DNA from: a virus
Strand: one strand, 5' to 3'
IMG/VR virus record: IMGVR_UViG_3300042924_002458
Coordinates: 1 to 40,049 of that record
DNA: 40,049 nucleotides
Shown here: positions 30,168-38,456 of the stretch, one piece after another
Position numbering within the stretch: the stretch's first letter is position 1
Layout: each line of letters starts with the position of its first letter
Position numbers and translations under genes: made by a program
The notes under the pieces: model-generated
What the model was told of the DNA's origin: nothing
Databases searched by the model: none
Seen by the model: only the letters and a program-made list of their open reading frames with translations

Positions 30168-30958
30168 CAGCCAACCACCACGACGCGGTAAGCATTACTG
30201 CTAGGGGCAGTGGCAAATACCAGCGTAACTTCATTGACGCTAGTGCGACCCACGTCAACCACCACATCATCGTAGGTGCCGGAGTTGGGGAATACCGATA
30301 CCTGTACGTCGCGGGTGTTGAAGTTGTGGGTGATGACATAACTGGTGGCAGAGCCATCACCAAAGTTGGCGACATATTTGCGAATCCTTCCGCTGTAGGT
30401 AGCCAGCTTCAACGGGGTGACGATGCGGGCGTCATCAGTGCCAGCGTCAACCTCGGCCTGGGTGGCAATCTCAGCAACGCCAGCAGTGGTCTCACTGGCG
30501 GCTGGTGCTGCGGTGCCGAACGTGACCCAGCTGATGTTGCTGGAACCGATCGTGCCGTTGATCTGATCCTGCCGGTAGGTCGTGGCGGCGCTGGTGCCTT
30601 CCTCGACCGTTGTGATGGCTTGCTCCAGCTCGGGGAAGGTGCTGGCGTCCAGCGAGCGCGTAGCAGCGCTGGCGGCCCCGTTCCAGATGTAGATGCCGTT
30701 TTCTGATGCTGTCGATTGAGCCCGCACCAGGATGCGGTCGCCCGACGCCATCGTGATGCCGTCGATCGTGGCGCCAGGGCTGGCCAGGTTCAGGTTCGAC
30801 TGGGTGGCGACTCGGCAGCCGTCCTTCCATGCCAAGCCTTCGACCAGAGAGTCCACATAGGACTTCGGCACCGCGTCGCCTGTAGCTGACGGGCTGGGCA
30901 GGTTGATGACTTTGGAGACCGACTGGAAGTCGAAGTCTGTGAAGATCTTCTTAGGCAT
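30167..30958 (-). CDS. Fibre-like virion protein, 263 aa
   Basis: Opens MPKKIFTDFDFQSVSKVINLPSP, an adapter; contains GIYIWNGA and repeat-like SETTAGVAEIATQAEVDAGT (about 155-174), typical of phage fibre repeats; ends in a small beta domain (YVITHNFNTRDVQVSV...). That last domain has the same layout as the C-terminus of the neighbouring head-tail joining protein. Probably a fibre attached to the head-tail joint. Confidence 0.72.
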   Translation of the reverse strand: MPKKIFTDFDFQSVSKVINLPSPSATGDAVPKSYVDSLVEGLAWKDGCRVATQSNLNLASPGATIDGITMASGDRILVRAQSTASENGIYIWNGAASAATRSLDASTFPELEQAITTVEEGTSAATTYRQDQINGTIGSSNISWVTFGTAAPAASETTAGVAEIATQAEVDAGTDDARIVTPLKLATYSGRIRKYVANFGDGSATSYVITHNFNTRDVQVSVFPNSGTYDDVVVDVGRTSVNEVTLVFATAPSSNAYRVVVVG

Positions 30959-30959
30959 C

Positions 30960-31568
30960 TCAGATCAGCCTCGCGAAGCCAGCGACGGGGACTGCAAACA
31001 CGATAACCGTGGTGTTCACGCTGGGATGCGACACATCGGCTTCAATCTCCTGGCTGCCGCTGTCGAACACCTCCACCGACGGAACCACGCCGCGGTTGTG
31101 GTTGATCGTCCAGGTTGCGGCCGGCGATGACTGCGTGAACACGTAGGCCGTGCCTTCGTCCTGGCCATCCACCCATTGCGCGCCGTCGTACTTCAGCACC
31201 TCGCCGGCTGTGGGACTGGTCAGCTCCACATCGGTCAGATCTGACAGGCCGAATGTCCGCGGGTTCTGGCCCGGTGCGGTGCTGCTCGGCGCCAAGCGCT
31301 GCAGGCCGATCTCGACCATGGCGCCATCGTCCAGTTTGCGCACCTCGCGCACCTGGTAGTTGACCCCATCCACCGTGATGCCGTCGCCAAACAGCAGGCC
31401 GCCGAAATCAGCAGCGCGCGCCGTCAGGCTGTAGTCGGTGCTCAGCACCATGTCGCCGGCCACCACCTGCGTTGGCATGTCCAGAAGGCCCAATGCCGTA
31501 ACGGCGCCAGCTGTGCAGCTGACGCCGAAATCGGCAAGGAACTGAGTGAGATCCTCAGTTAGAGCCAT
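30960..31568 (-). CDS. Head-tail joining protein fused to fibre-like domain
   Basis: 202 aa. Residues 1-95 resemble lambda gpFII: an N-terminal helix (TEDLTQFLADFG), a beta barrel-like run STDYSLTARAADFGGLLFGDG (given in part), GVNYQVREVRKLDDG. Residues about 100-202 form a different beta domain (FTQSSPAATWTINHNRG, VFAVPVAGFARL) like those of cyanophage fibres. FII bridges head and tail, so the fusion would place a fibre domain at the neck. Spacing to the next gene is 1 bp. Confidence 0.72.
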   Translation of the reverse strand: MALTEDLTQFLADFGVSCTAGAVTALGLLDMPTQVVAGDMVLSTDYSLTARAADFGGLLFGDGITVDGVNYQVREVRKLDDGAMVEIGLQRLAPSSTAPGQNPRTFGLSDLTDVELTSPTAGEVLKYDGAQWVDGQDEGTAYVFTQSSPAATWTINHNRGVVPSVEVFDSGSQEIEADVSHPSVNTTVIVFAVPVAGFARLI

Positions 31569-31945
31569 CAGCCGTACTTCTTCAGGCCGAAGCCGAAGCA
31601 GGTAACAGCGCTGGAAGCGGTGCCAGTCTCAGCGGTGCAGCTCAGACGAACGTAACGCTTCAGCTCGTCACGGTTGAGGGTTTTCACCTGCTTGGAGGCA
31701 GTGTTGCCGATAGCGGTGAAGCTGCCGCCGGTGGCAGCCGTGAAGGTGCTGTTGTCGTCGGACTCTTCAATGCGGAAGGTCAGATCAGCGCCAGCGCCAG
31801 CAGCAGTGCCGGACAGGATGATCTGAATGTCGCCGTCGTACTCATGCAGATCAACGCCGGTCTGGTTGCCAGTGCCGGTGATGGTCGTAGTAGCCAGGAG
31901 CGTGAAGTGCTCCAGCTTTTCAAGGGTTTGTTGAAAGATCGCCAT
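31568..31945 (-). CDS. Capsid-adjacent virion protein, 125 aa
   Basis: ATG 31945 has AGGTGA at a good distance; a GTG three codons upstream is the alternative. Beta-rich: TITGTGNQTGVDLHEYDGD, DLTFRIEESDDNSTF. The form suits a capsid decoration or head completion protein. It lies two genes after the capsid gene. Family not recognised. Confidence 0.65.
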   Translation of the reverse strand: MAIFQQTLEKLEHFTLLATTTITGTGNQTGVDLHEYDGDIQIILSGTAAGAGADLTFRIEESDDNSTFTAATGGSFTAIGNTASKQVKTLNRDELKRYVRLSCTAETGTASSAVTCFGFGLKKYG

Positions 31946-31950
31946 TGGGG

Positions 31951-32145
31951 TCACCTAGTGCGGGGTTTGCGTTTGGGAGCCACTACCGACTCTGGCTCAG
32001 GCGCGAACTCGGCAGCAATGCTGGCCGCGACCGCCTTGCCGATCCCGATCAGCAGGCGTGCATCGGCCAGACTCGCGTCCACCTTTGCGCCAACCCTTGC
32101 GAGTTGGCCGCCCACCATCGTGGTTCTCAGAATCTCAATCTCCAT
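31951..32145 (-). CDS. Small head-module protein, 64 aa
   Basis: MEIEILRTTMVGGQLARVGA, then a helix SLADARLLIGIGKAVAAS, ending in a basic tail KRKPRTR. Small proteins of the form 'I-R---V-G-----G-----DAR-LI--GKA' follow the capsid gene in many siphophages. Role in head assembly or head-tail joining is unknown. Confidence 0.7.
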   Translation of the reverse strand: MEIEILRTTMVGGQLARVGAKVDASLADARLLIGIGKAVAASIAAEFAPEPESVVAPKRKPRTR

Positions 32146-32187
32146 GCTGGTTAAGGGCCGGTGTTACCCGGCCCCGCCTCCATCAGA

Positions 32188-33984
32188 TCAGAGGGTGTTG
32201 TTGCCGCGGCAGAAGCCCTCAGGATGACGGACAGCGAAGTCCACATCCTGCAGAGCCACCACGCGCACGGTGCCGCTGGTGCTGTGGGTGTAAGGATCCA
32301 CGGTCAGATCCAGGCCAGACCACATGCCCATGATCAGCTGGCTCCAAACGGCAAAGAAGATGTCGTTGGTAGCCACCTGGTTGGACACCACGGCGTTGTA
32401 GCCGTTGACGGTGCCGCCGGGCTCGAACACATAGGCGCCGGTGTCGGTGCCCTTGTCCTTGGTCTTCAGAGCGCCACGCATGGAGGCGTTCATCAGGTAG
32501 GCCATGGCGCCGATGTCGGCGTTGTCGGCAGCGATCAGGCTCTCCATTTCCACCACCTCGGCGTAGGTCGGGGTGTTGGCGGCGAAGTCCTTGGTGTTGA
32601 TGCCGGTGGTCAGCTTGATGCCCAGGGGCTGGTTGCTGTTGCCCAGGCCGTAGAGGCCTACGCGGTCGATCTCCAGAGCCAGCACGGTGGCGAGATCCTG
32701 GCGGATCATCTGCTCCACGTCGATGCTGGACTGCAGCATCAGGCGACGGCTGTAGTCGGTAAAGGCGCCCACGGTCTTGGGCGACATGTTGACCTGATCG
32801 ACGGTCTGGTTGCTCTCAGTAGGAGAGCCAGACTCAGCCACCCAGTAGGCGGTAGCGGCGCCGGTCTGACGGGGGATCGCCACGTTGCCGCTCAGGCCGG
32901 TCAGGCTGGTCACGCCGAGGCCAGCCAAGGCGGAGCGGTTGCGCAGCAGCTCGATGAACGAACCGGGGCGGAAGTCGGTGCCGACCAGATCGCCAGCGGC
33001 AGAGGCAGAGCCCACGGTCAGGTCGCGGCGCAGCACCTCGTTGGGCACCATGATGCCCTGGGCGGTCTTGCCAGCTTTGGCGGCAGCAGCCTCGGAGCAC
33101 TCACGCTCGAAGGCAGCGGCTTCCCACAGCTTGCGATCCTGGGGGTTGGCCAGAGCGTTGATGGCGCGCTGGAAGGAGAACTCGCGCACTTCCTTCTCAG
33201 ACATGCCGATGTCGGAAGCTTTCTCAGCCACAGGCTCAACCTTGGCGCCAATCTTTTCGAGAACAGCAGCACGGGCCTCATCGAGGCTACGGCCACCCTC
33301 GATCAGCTGGCGGCCGAGATCAGCCATGCCGTGCTTCTCAGTCAGGGCAGTGATGCCGGCAATGCGGGCGCGCTCAGCTTTGGCAGCCTCAGCAGCCGCT
33401 TCAGCCCGCACCGCTGAGATGTCAGGGGTGTTTTCCATCGGAACCTCAGGTTCTGGTTGGGGGGGTGTTGATGCGGCGGTGGCCGCAGGTTGAGCGTCGA
33501 GAGCACGCCCGACGCCGACCGTTGGGTCTGCAGGTATGCTAACCACGCTGATCTCGTAGGGAGCCCAGCTGGTAGCGACGAAATCACCGCTGCCGCGTTG
33601 CTCCATTTCGTTGATCGCGTAGCCAAAGCTCACATTACGCAAGACGCCATCGCGTACATCTGCGAGCACTTCTTGCGCAAACGCATTACGGCTGAACTTT
33701 ACCGTGGCATAGCCACGCTTTTTCTCGCCGTCGATCCATGCACGCTCAACAACACCGATCACCTTGTTGGGGTCGTGGTTGAACAGCAGCGGCGCGGAAT
33801 CGTTAAGGCGCGACAGATCAGCGCTGCGCTCATCATGAGACAGCACTTCATTGCCGAAGTAGCGAGCGACCGGGAACTCGCTGGAAAATGGGAACTCAAT
33901 CGAACGCTCGTCTTCGCTGACCGTGAAGTCAGCAACCTCGGAGCGTTTCAACAGTTGCCCTTCTAGGTCACGCAATAGATCCAT
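32188..33984 (-). CDS. Fused prohead protease and major capsid protein
   Basis: 598 aa combining two genes that are separate in HK97. Residues 1-165 are an HK97-type prohead protease with a candidate H70 (FNHDP), S119 (NVSFGY) and E144 (YEISVVSIPADP). A Pro/Ala-rich linker and coiled coil (AEAAAEAAKAERARIAG) at about 165-270 would serve as the scaffolding/delta domain. Residues about 300-598 are an HK97-fold capsid protein (GDLVGTDFRPGSFIELLRNR, VGLYGLGNSNQPLGI). Self-cleavage would release the mature capsid protein. Such fusions are known in other phages. Confidence 0.9.
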   Translation of the reverse strand: MDLLRDLEGQLLKRSEVADFTVSEDERSIEFPFSSEFPVARYFGNEVLSHDERSADLSRLNDSAPLLFNHDPNKVIGVVERAWIDGEKKRGYATVKFSRNAFAQEVLADVRDGVLRNVSFGYAINEMEQRGSGDFVATSWAPYEISVVSIPADPTVGVGRALDAQPAATAASTPPQPEPEVPMENTPDISAVRAEAAAEAAKAERARIAGITALTEKHGMADLGRQLIEGGRSLDEARAAVLEKIGAKVEPVAEKASDIGMSEKEVREFSFQRAINALANPQDRKLWEAAAFERECSEAAAAKAGKTAQGIMVPNEVLRRDLTVGSASAAGDLVGTDFRPGSFIELLRNRSALAGLGVTSLTGLSGNVAIPRQTGAATAYWVAESGSPTESNQTVDQVNMSPKTVGAFTDYSRRLMLQSSIDVEQMIRQDLATVLALEIDRVGLYGLGNSNQPLGIKLTTGINTKDFAANTPTYAEVVEMESLIAADNADIGAMAYLMNASMRGALKTKDKGTDTGAYVFEPGGTVNGYNAVVSNQVATNDIFFAVWSQLIMGMWSGLDLTVDPYTHSTSGTVRVVALQDVDFAVRHPEGFCRGNNTL

Positions 33985-35506
33985 CGGTGTTGTCCGGGTT
34001 GTCTGTCACATTATCGGTCGACTCAGCCGGGGTAGTCGCCGGCGCAGGATCTGAGCCAGGGTCGGTGTCAAACTTCAGGTCCAGTGCTTCGGCATCGTCC
34101 AGCTCCTGACGGCGTGCGCGCATCAGCTCCTCAATGTCGCCACCCTGTTCAGCCACTACTTCGCTCAGCGTCTTGAAGCCGTTGCGCACAGCCATCGCGT
34201 AGGCATCAACCTCCTTGGCTGGATCCACCCATGCCCAACCGCGCGGCATCCATCTCACTGCCTTGTAGCGATCAGCTTGGATCTCGTAGTTCGGCAGCGG
34301 CAGCGCGCCGCTCAGCACTGCCATGTCGAGCCACACGTCAAACACCCGTTGGTGCAGGTTCTCGACCAGCCAGTTCTGCAGGATCCGCCAGTGGTCGCGG
34401 TCCTCAAGCAGGCTCAGCCGGCTGCTGCTGTAGTTCGTCTGGCTGAAGTCCCGGCTTACCGTCTCGTAGCTGCAGCCGATGCCAGCCGCCATGGCCCGCA
34501 GCATCGCCCGCAGGAACGGCTCAAACTGCCCATCCGGTGCATCCAGCTGCGGCACCGTGACGCTTTCGCCAGGCGCCAGATACTTGAACACGCCGGGCTC
34601 AAAGTTTGAGACCCGCTCGCCTTCCATCACCTCATCGCCCATCAGCTCACCCTCGGGCGAAGTGATGAAGCCCATCAGTGCGCTGCTCGCCCGTGCCCGC
34701 ACGATCTCGGCTTGCTCGTAACCGGACAGGTGGTGCAGCCGCTGGATTGCGCTGGCAAACCATGTGATGCCACGCGTCATGCCGGGCCGCTCCATCCGGT
34801 AGAGGTGGATCACCTCCTCGGCAGGCACGCGCTTGTGGCGCTGCGTTGAGATCTGCTGGTTGCTGAACTGATAGTCGCCGGGGTGATAAGCCAAGAAGTG
34901 GTACGCCACCGGGCGCCCCCAGGTGTCCACCTCGACGCCCATCCTGATCTCGTTGCCTTGCTGGCTGCGGCCGTTAAGGCCGTCATCGAGCAGGTCCGCC
35001 TCCAGCACCTCCAGCGCCAGTGGCACAGCCGAGCCGCCAAATGGTTGCTTCACCAGGCGGATGAACACCTCGCCTGACTCAGAGCAGGCCCGCACCGCTA
35101 AGCGCTCAATGTCGTGGAACGTCAGCTTGCCGCTGGTGTGGCAATGCTTTGCCTTAGTCCATTGGCGCCATGCGCCCTCAATCGCATCGTTGACGCCAGA
35201 GTCCAGCCGTCCACCGCGCAGCATCCGCACCTGCGCCTGGAACGGGATGCCCTGCCCAACGACATTGCCCTCAATCGCACGCAACGCCTGCCGCGCGTAG
35301 TCGTTATCGCGGCACAGCTGACGCGCACGATCGCGCAGCTTCTGCGCTGACCCATAAACCTCGCTGTCAGCGCTGGTGTTACCCGTCACCCAGTCAGCTG
35401 TCAGCCGGCTGAACTTTGCGCCCTCATACATCCGGCGCCGAATTGGCTTTGTCGGCTCGGGCGTGCCCCGCTGCAGCCAGCCAAGGATTGAGGATCGGAT
35501 GCCCAT
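33968..35506 (-). CDS. Portal protein (lambda gpB family)
   Basis: 512 aa. Contains RRRMYEGAKFSRLTADW near the N-terminus, YARQALRAIEGNVVGQGI (about 71-88), IHLYRMERPGMTRGI and SYETVSRDFSQTNYSSSRL (given in part), all typical of the lambda B-type portal. It forms the dodecameric ring for DNA passage. Overlaps the capsid gene by 17 bp. The C-terminal tail is acidic and likely disordered. Confidence 0.93.
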   Translation of the reverse strand: MGIRSSILGWLQRGTPEPTKPIRRRMYEGAKFSRLTADWVTGNTSADSEVYGSAQKLRDRARQLCRDNDYARQALRAIEGNVVGQGIPFQAQVRMLRGGRLDSGVNDAIEGAWRQWTKAKHCHTSGKLTFHDIERLAVRACSESGEVFIRLVKQPFGGSAVPLALEVLEADLLDDGLNGRSQQGNEIRMGVEVDTWGRPVAYHFLAYHPGDYQFSNQQISTQRHKRVPAEEVIHLYRMERPGMTRGITWFASAIQRLHHLSGYEQAEIVRARASSALMGFITSPEGELMGDEVMEGERVSNFEPGVFKYLAPGESVTVPQLDAPDGQFEPFLRAMLRAMAAGIGCSYETVSRDFSQTNYSSSRLSLLEDRDHWRILQNWLVENLHQRVFDVWLDMAVLSGALPLPNYEIQADRYKAVRWMPRGWAWVDPAKEVDAYAMAVRNGFKTLSEVVAEQGGDIEELMRARRQELDDAEALDLKFDTDPGSDPAPATTPAESTDNVTDNPDNTDGSIA

Positions 35507-36078
35507 CAGAAGCGCACGAACAGGTTATGGGGGTTGCCCAAGCCATTGGCAGCCAAGGCCGCGGCCTGCTCGCGCTTCACCTCAGCCTTCAGTTTGCCTT
35601 CCAGCGTCAACAGGTCGGCCAGCTCCATCTTCTTCAGACGCCGGCTGCCGATCGTGTACTCGGCCACCGCACCGCCCGCGACCATCGCGCGGATCGCACC
35701 CTGCACCGCGTCGAGATCCTTCTGCGCCTGGCTCCGGCCGTCGAACGCGCCAGGTGTGCCCGTGTAGCTCAGCGCAGGCAGCACATCGAGCTGCCCGGCG
35801 CCGAGCGTCACATGCACACCGCTCTTGCGCGCCTCGGCCTGCCAATACCACTGCCCGGCATCAAACGCCGCGCTGGTGGCCTGCGAGATCGTGAACTCCC
35901 ACCCGGTCCCGTAGGCCGCACCCGTCACCGTCGCGCCTTCGCTCGCGGTGTTGGTTCGCAGGTAGTAGAAGAGCCCCCAGCCGTCGCTGCTGCTGATCGG
36001 GTTGCCCAGGTTGTCGCGGCCAGCAACATCCCGCCACTTCACCGTGTCGCCGGCTCTGATCTGGGCAGGGATGTTCAC
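35506..36078 (-). CDS. Head-tail joining protein gpW-like with extra N-terminal domain
   Basis: 190 aa from GTG 36078 (an in-frame GTG at 36120 would overlap the terminase by 38 bp). The last 65 residues look like gpW: KDLDAVQGAIRAMVAGG, a hairpin AEYTIGSRRLKKM, then a helix DLLTLEGKLKAEVKREQ. Its place between terminase and portal is the lambda W position. The first 120 residues form an added beta-rich domain (DTVKWRDVAGRDNLGN, GWEFTISQATSAAFD, QWYWQAEARKSG) not present in lambda W. This may be a fused virion domain. Confidence 0.7.
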   Translation of the reverse strand: MNIPAQIRAGDTVKWRDVAGRDNLGNPISSSDGWGLFYYLRTNTASEGATVTGAAYGTGWEFTISQATSAAFDAGQWYWQAEARKSGVHVTLGAGQLDVLPALSYTGTPGAFDGRSQAQKDLDAVQGAIRAMVAGGAVAEYTIGSRRLKKMELADLLTLEGKLKAEVKREQAAALAANGLGNPHNLFVRF

Positions 36079-36082
36079 GGCC

Positions 36083-37954
36083 TCACCAGCTGTTGACGAA
36101 CGCCGAAGCTCCGGCTCCACCCGATCTTAGGCGCGGCTTGCGGGGCTCAACATCCCCATTCTGCAGGCGCTTCTCCAGCTGGTCCCAGATGGTTCTTCGG
36201 TCGTACCGCTGGTACATCAGATTTAACGCCGCGAAGGCGTAGACCAAGCAGTCGAGCGCCTCGTTGCGCGCACTTGGTTTCTTCACCCACTCGCGCACCG
36301 GGAAGCCGCCGCGGCTGTAACGCAGCACCTGCTTCTCTGCCGTCAGCTGCTCGAAATACTCCGCCGTCGCATCCATGTGGAAGTGGAGGTAGCCGGCGCC
36401 CTTGTCGTTGTGGCGCAGTCGTCCGAAGAGCGTCGTCTTCACAGTGTCGCTGCCCACGGGGTAGACCAGCGCCGAGCGCTTCAGCGTCTTGCCCTTGAAG
36501 TTCACGTCCACCTTGCTGGCCTTGCCGATGGGTGGCTTGCCCCGCTGGCTCTGGCCCTTGATGGCCACCACGCCCTGCCGCGCCCGCTCGCGCGCGTAGG
36601 CGTAGACCTCGCTGGTGAAGTGACCGCCCGAGTCGATCGCCACCACGTCCGGCCGCAACTTGCCGCCGGTGCCGTGCTGCCACTCGCGCAGCACCACCTC
36701 GTCCAGCTGCTTCCACAGCTCAGGCCGGGCCGGGTCGCCGTAGATCTCCTGGTGGTAGATCAACCAGCCTTCCTCCTCTCGGCCCCACGCCCACACGCTC
36801 ACCGCAAAGCGGTTGTCCTGCACGTCCACGCCCACCGTCAGCGCCAACGCTGCATCGGGCAGCACCTGCGGGTCGTAGTGCTCGCACCGTTCCATCAGGC
36901 CATCAGCGCTGATCTTGCTGGCGTAGTCGTCCTCCCACGTTTCGCCCAGCACGGTGTTTACCCAGGTCTTCAGTCGCGGTGCGTCGCCCTTGCTGCGCAG
37001 GAAGTCCTCCACCACTTCCTCCCAGCTTTTCCACCCCAGCGGGCTGTAGAGCGATGAGATGTGGAAGCCGGCCGTCTTGCCGTCACCTGGTGCCGTTGCG
37101 CGCCACTCGCCGGCCGTCAGCATCCGCGTCTTGTGGCTTTCTGAGAACCGTTCGCAGCAGGCCTCGCACTCGTAGCGGACCGTGCTCGGCTCGTTGTCTT
37201 CCCACTTCAGCTGCGGCCATTTCAGCCACTGCATCGCGCCGCAGCAGGGACACGGCACGAAAAAGCGCCGCTGGTCGCTCAGCAGGTATTCCGACTCGAT
37301 CCGGCTGAAATCCTTCACCGTCGGGGTCGAGGTCATGAAGATCTTTCGCCGGCTGAACGTCGTGCTCCGCCGCTCGGCTAGCGTCACCGGGTCACCCTCG
37401 CCGTCCACATCGCTCGGAAAGGCGTCCACCTCATCCAGGAAGATGTAGCGGCACGGCGTCGATCTCAGGCCGGTCGCACTGTTCGCCCCGGTCAGGATCA
37501 TCATCCCGCCGGGGAACTCCTTCGAAAACATCGTGTTGCCCGAGTCCCGCGAGCGGGCCGGCGCGATCTTTTCCGACAGCACCGGCGTTTCGGTGATCAG
37601 GCTTTCCAGCCGCTGCTTGCTCAGCCGCTTCGCCATGTCCACGGTCGGCTGCACCATCAGCATCGGACCAGGCGCGTGGTCGATCACATAACCCAGCCAG
37701 TTGGCGCCTCCCTCCGTCTTGCCCAGCTGCGCGCCAGCCATCAGCACCACCCGCTGCACCGGGCTGGTCGTGCTCAGGCAGTCCATCACCTCCTTCAGGT
37801 ATGGCGTGCGATCGGTGCGCCACGGCCCAGGCTCCGCGCTGGCCTTGCCCGACAAAACCCGATGGCTGTCGGCCCACTGGCTCACCGTCAGGTCCGCCTC
37901 AAACCGCAGCGCGTCGCGGCATACCTGCAGCAGCTCGTCAATCGCTGATGGCAC
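36083..37954 (-). CDS. Terminase large subunit (lambda gpA-like)
   Basis: 623 aa packaging motor and nuclease. ATPase part with AGAQLGKTEG (73-82, K79/T80) and Walker B IFLDEVDAF (171-179). A zinc-binding stretch has CPCCG and CEACC pairs. The nuclease part carries VGVDVQDNRFAVSV with a likely catalytic aspartate, and AIDSGGHFTSEVY. The family (phage terminase GpA) cuts at cos sites. Starts 17 bp inside the small terminase gene. Confidence 0.94.
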   Translation of the reverse strand: MPSAIDELLQVCRDALRFEADLTVSQWADSHRVLSGKASAEPGPWRTDRTPYLKEVMDCLSTTSPVQRVVLMAGAQLGKTEGGANWLGYVIDHAPGPMLMVQPTVDMAKRLSKQRLESLITETPVLSEKIAPARSRDSGNTMFSKEFPGGMMILTGANSATGLRSTPCRYIFLDEVDAFPSDVDGEGDPVTLAERRSTTFSRRKIFMTSTPTVKDFSRIESEYLLSDQRRFFVPCPCCGAMQWLKWPQLKWEDNEPSTVRYECEACCERFSESHKTRMLTAGEWRATAPGDGKTAGFHISSLYSPLGWKSWEEVVEDFLRSKGDAPRLKTWVNTVLGETWEDDYASKISADGLMERCEHYDPQVLPDAALALTVGVDVQDNRFAVSVWAWGREEEGWLIYHQEIYGDPARPELWKQLDEVVLREWQHGTGGKLRPDVVAIDSGGHFTSEVYAYARERARQGVVAIKGQSQRGKPPIGKASKVDVNFKGKTLKRSALVYPVGSDTVKTTLFGRLRHNDKGAGYLHFHMDATAEYFEQLTAEKQVLRYSRGGFPVREWVKKPSARNEALDCLVYAFAALNLMYQRYDRRTIWDQLEKRLQNGDVEPRKPRLRSGGAGASAFVNSW

Positions 37955-38456
37955 TGCCCAAGCCCTCCAAGGCTTGCCCGATCTCCTTCAGCAGCATCGC
38001 GTGGATCTTCGCCTGGTCAGTCTCGGCCGCCACGATAGGCGCCACCCGGTCGGGGATGGTGCGCAGGCTGTCGCGCACCGCCATGTGCAGCTTGGCCAGC
38101 CGCATCTTCAGCTCGGACTTGTCCACCAGCTTCCCCGATCGCTGGTCAAAGTCCAGCCGCGTCAGCCGCGCCGCGTAGGCCTCGCGGATCGCCCGCGACT
38201 GCGCAAACGACGGGATGGCCGCGGCCTGGTTCTGCTGTTGCTGCAGCGATTGGTCGATCGCTGGAGCGCCACCACGGCCCCCACGGTCGGGGCTCTTGGC
38301 CGCAGCCACCTGCCGGTCCAACTCCTGCGGATCCGCCACCATCCACTTGCGGCCGTCCTTGCGCACCGCATCGGTTGTGAACCGACCCTGCCCAGCCCAT
38401 TTGCTCAGCTGCGTGTACTCAACGCCCCGATCCTTGGCGTACTGCAGCAGGTTCAT
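37938..38456 (-). CDS. Terminase small subunit (Nu1-like)
   Basis: 172 aa. N-terminal winged-helix-like DNA-binding part (NLLQYAKDRGVEYTQLSKW, GRFTTDAVRKDGRKWM), a Gln-rich linker, then a helical part for oligomerisation and gpA contact. This matches Nu1-type small terminases that bind cos. ATG 38456 overlaps the methylase stop as ATGA. Confidence 0.85.
   Translation of the reverse strand: MNLLQYAKDRGVEYTQLSKWAGQGRFTTDAVRKDGRKWMVADPQELDRQVAAAKSPDRGGRGGAPAIDQSLQQQQNQAAAIPSFAQSRAIREAYAARLTRLDFDQRSGKLVDKSELKMRLAKLHMAVRDSLRTIPDRVAPIVAAETDQAKIHAMLLKEIGQALEGLGSAISD

Noticed and set aside
32161-33417. 418-aa plus-strand open frame
   Set aside because: Lies wholly antisense to the protease-capsid gene, with His/Gly/Ala-rich shadow composition.
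35416-36096. 226-aa plus-strand open frame
   Set aside because: Antisense to the gpW-like gene and portal start; shadow composition.
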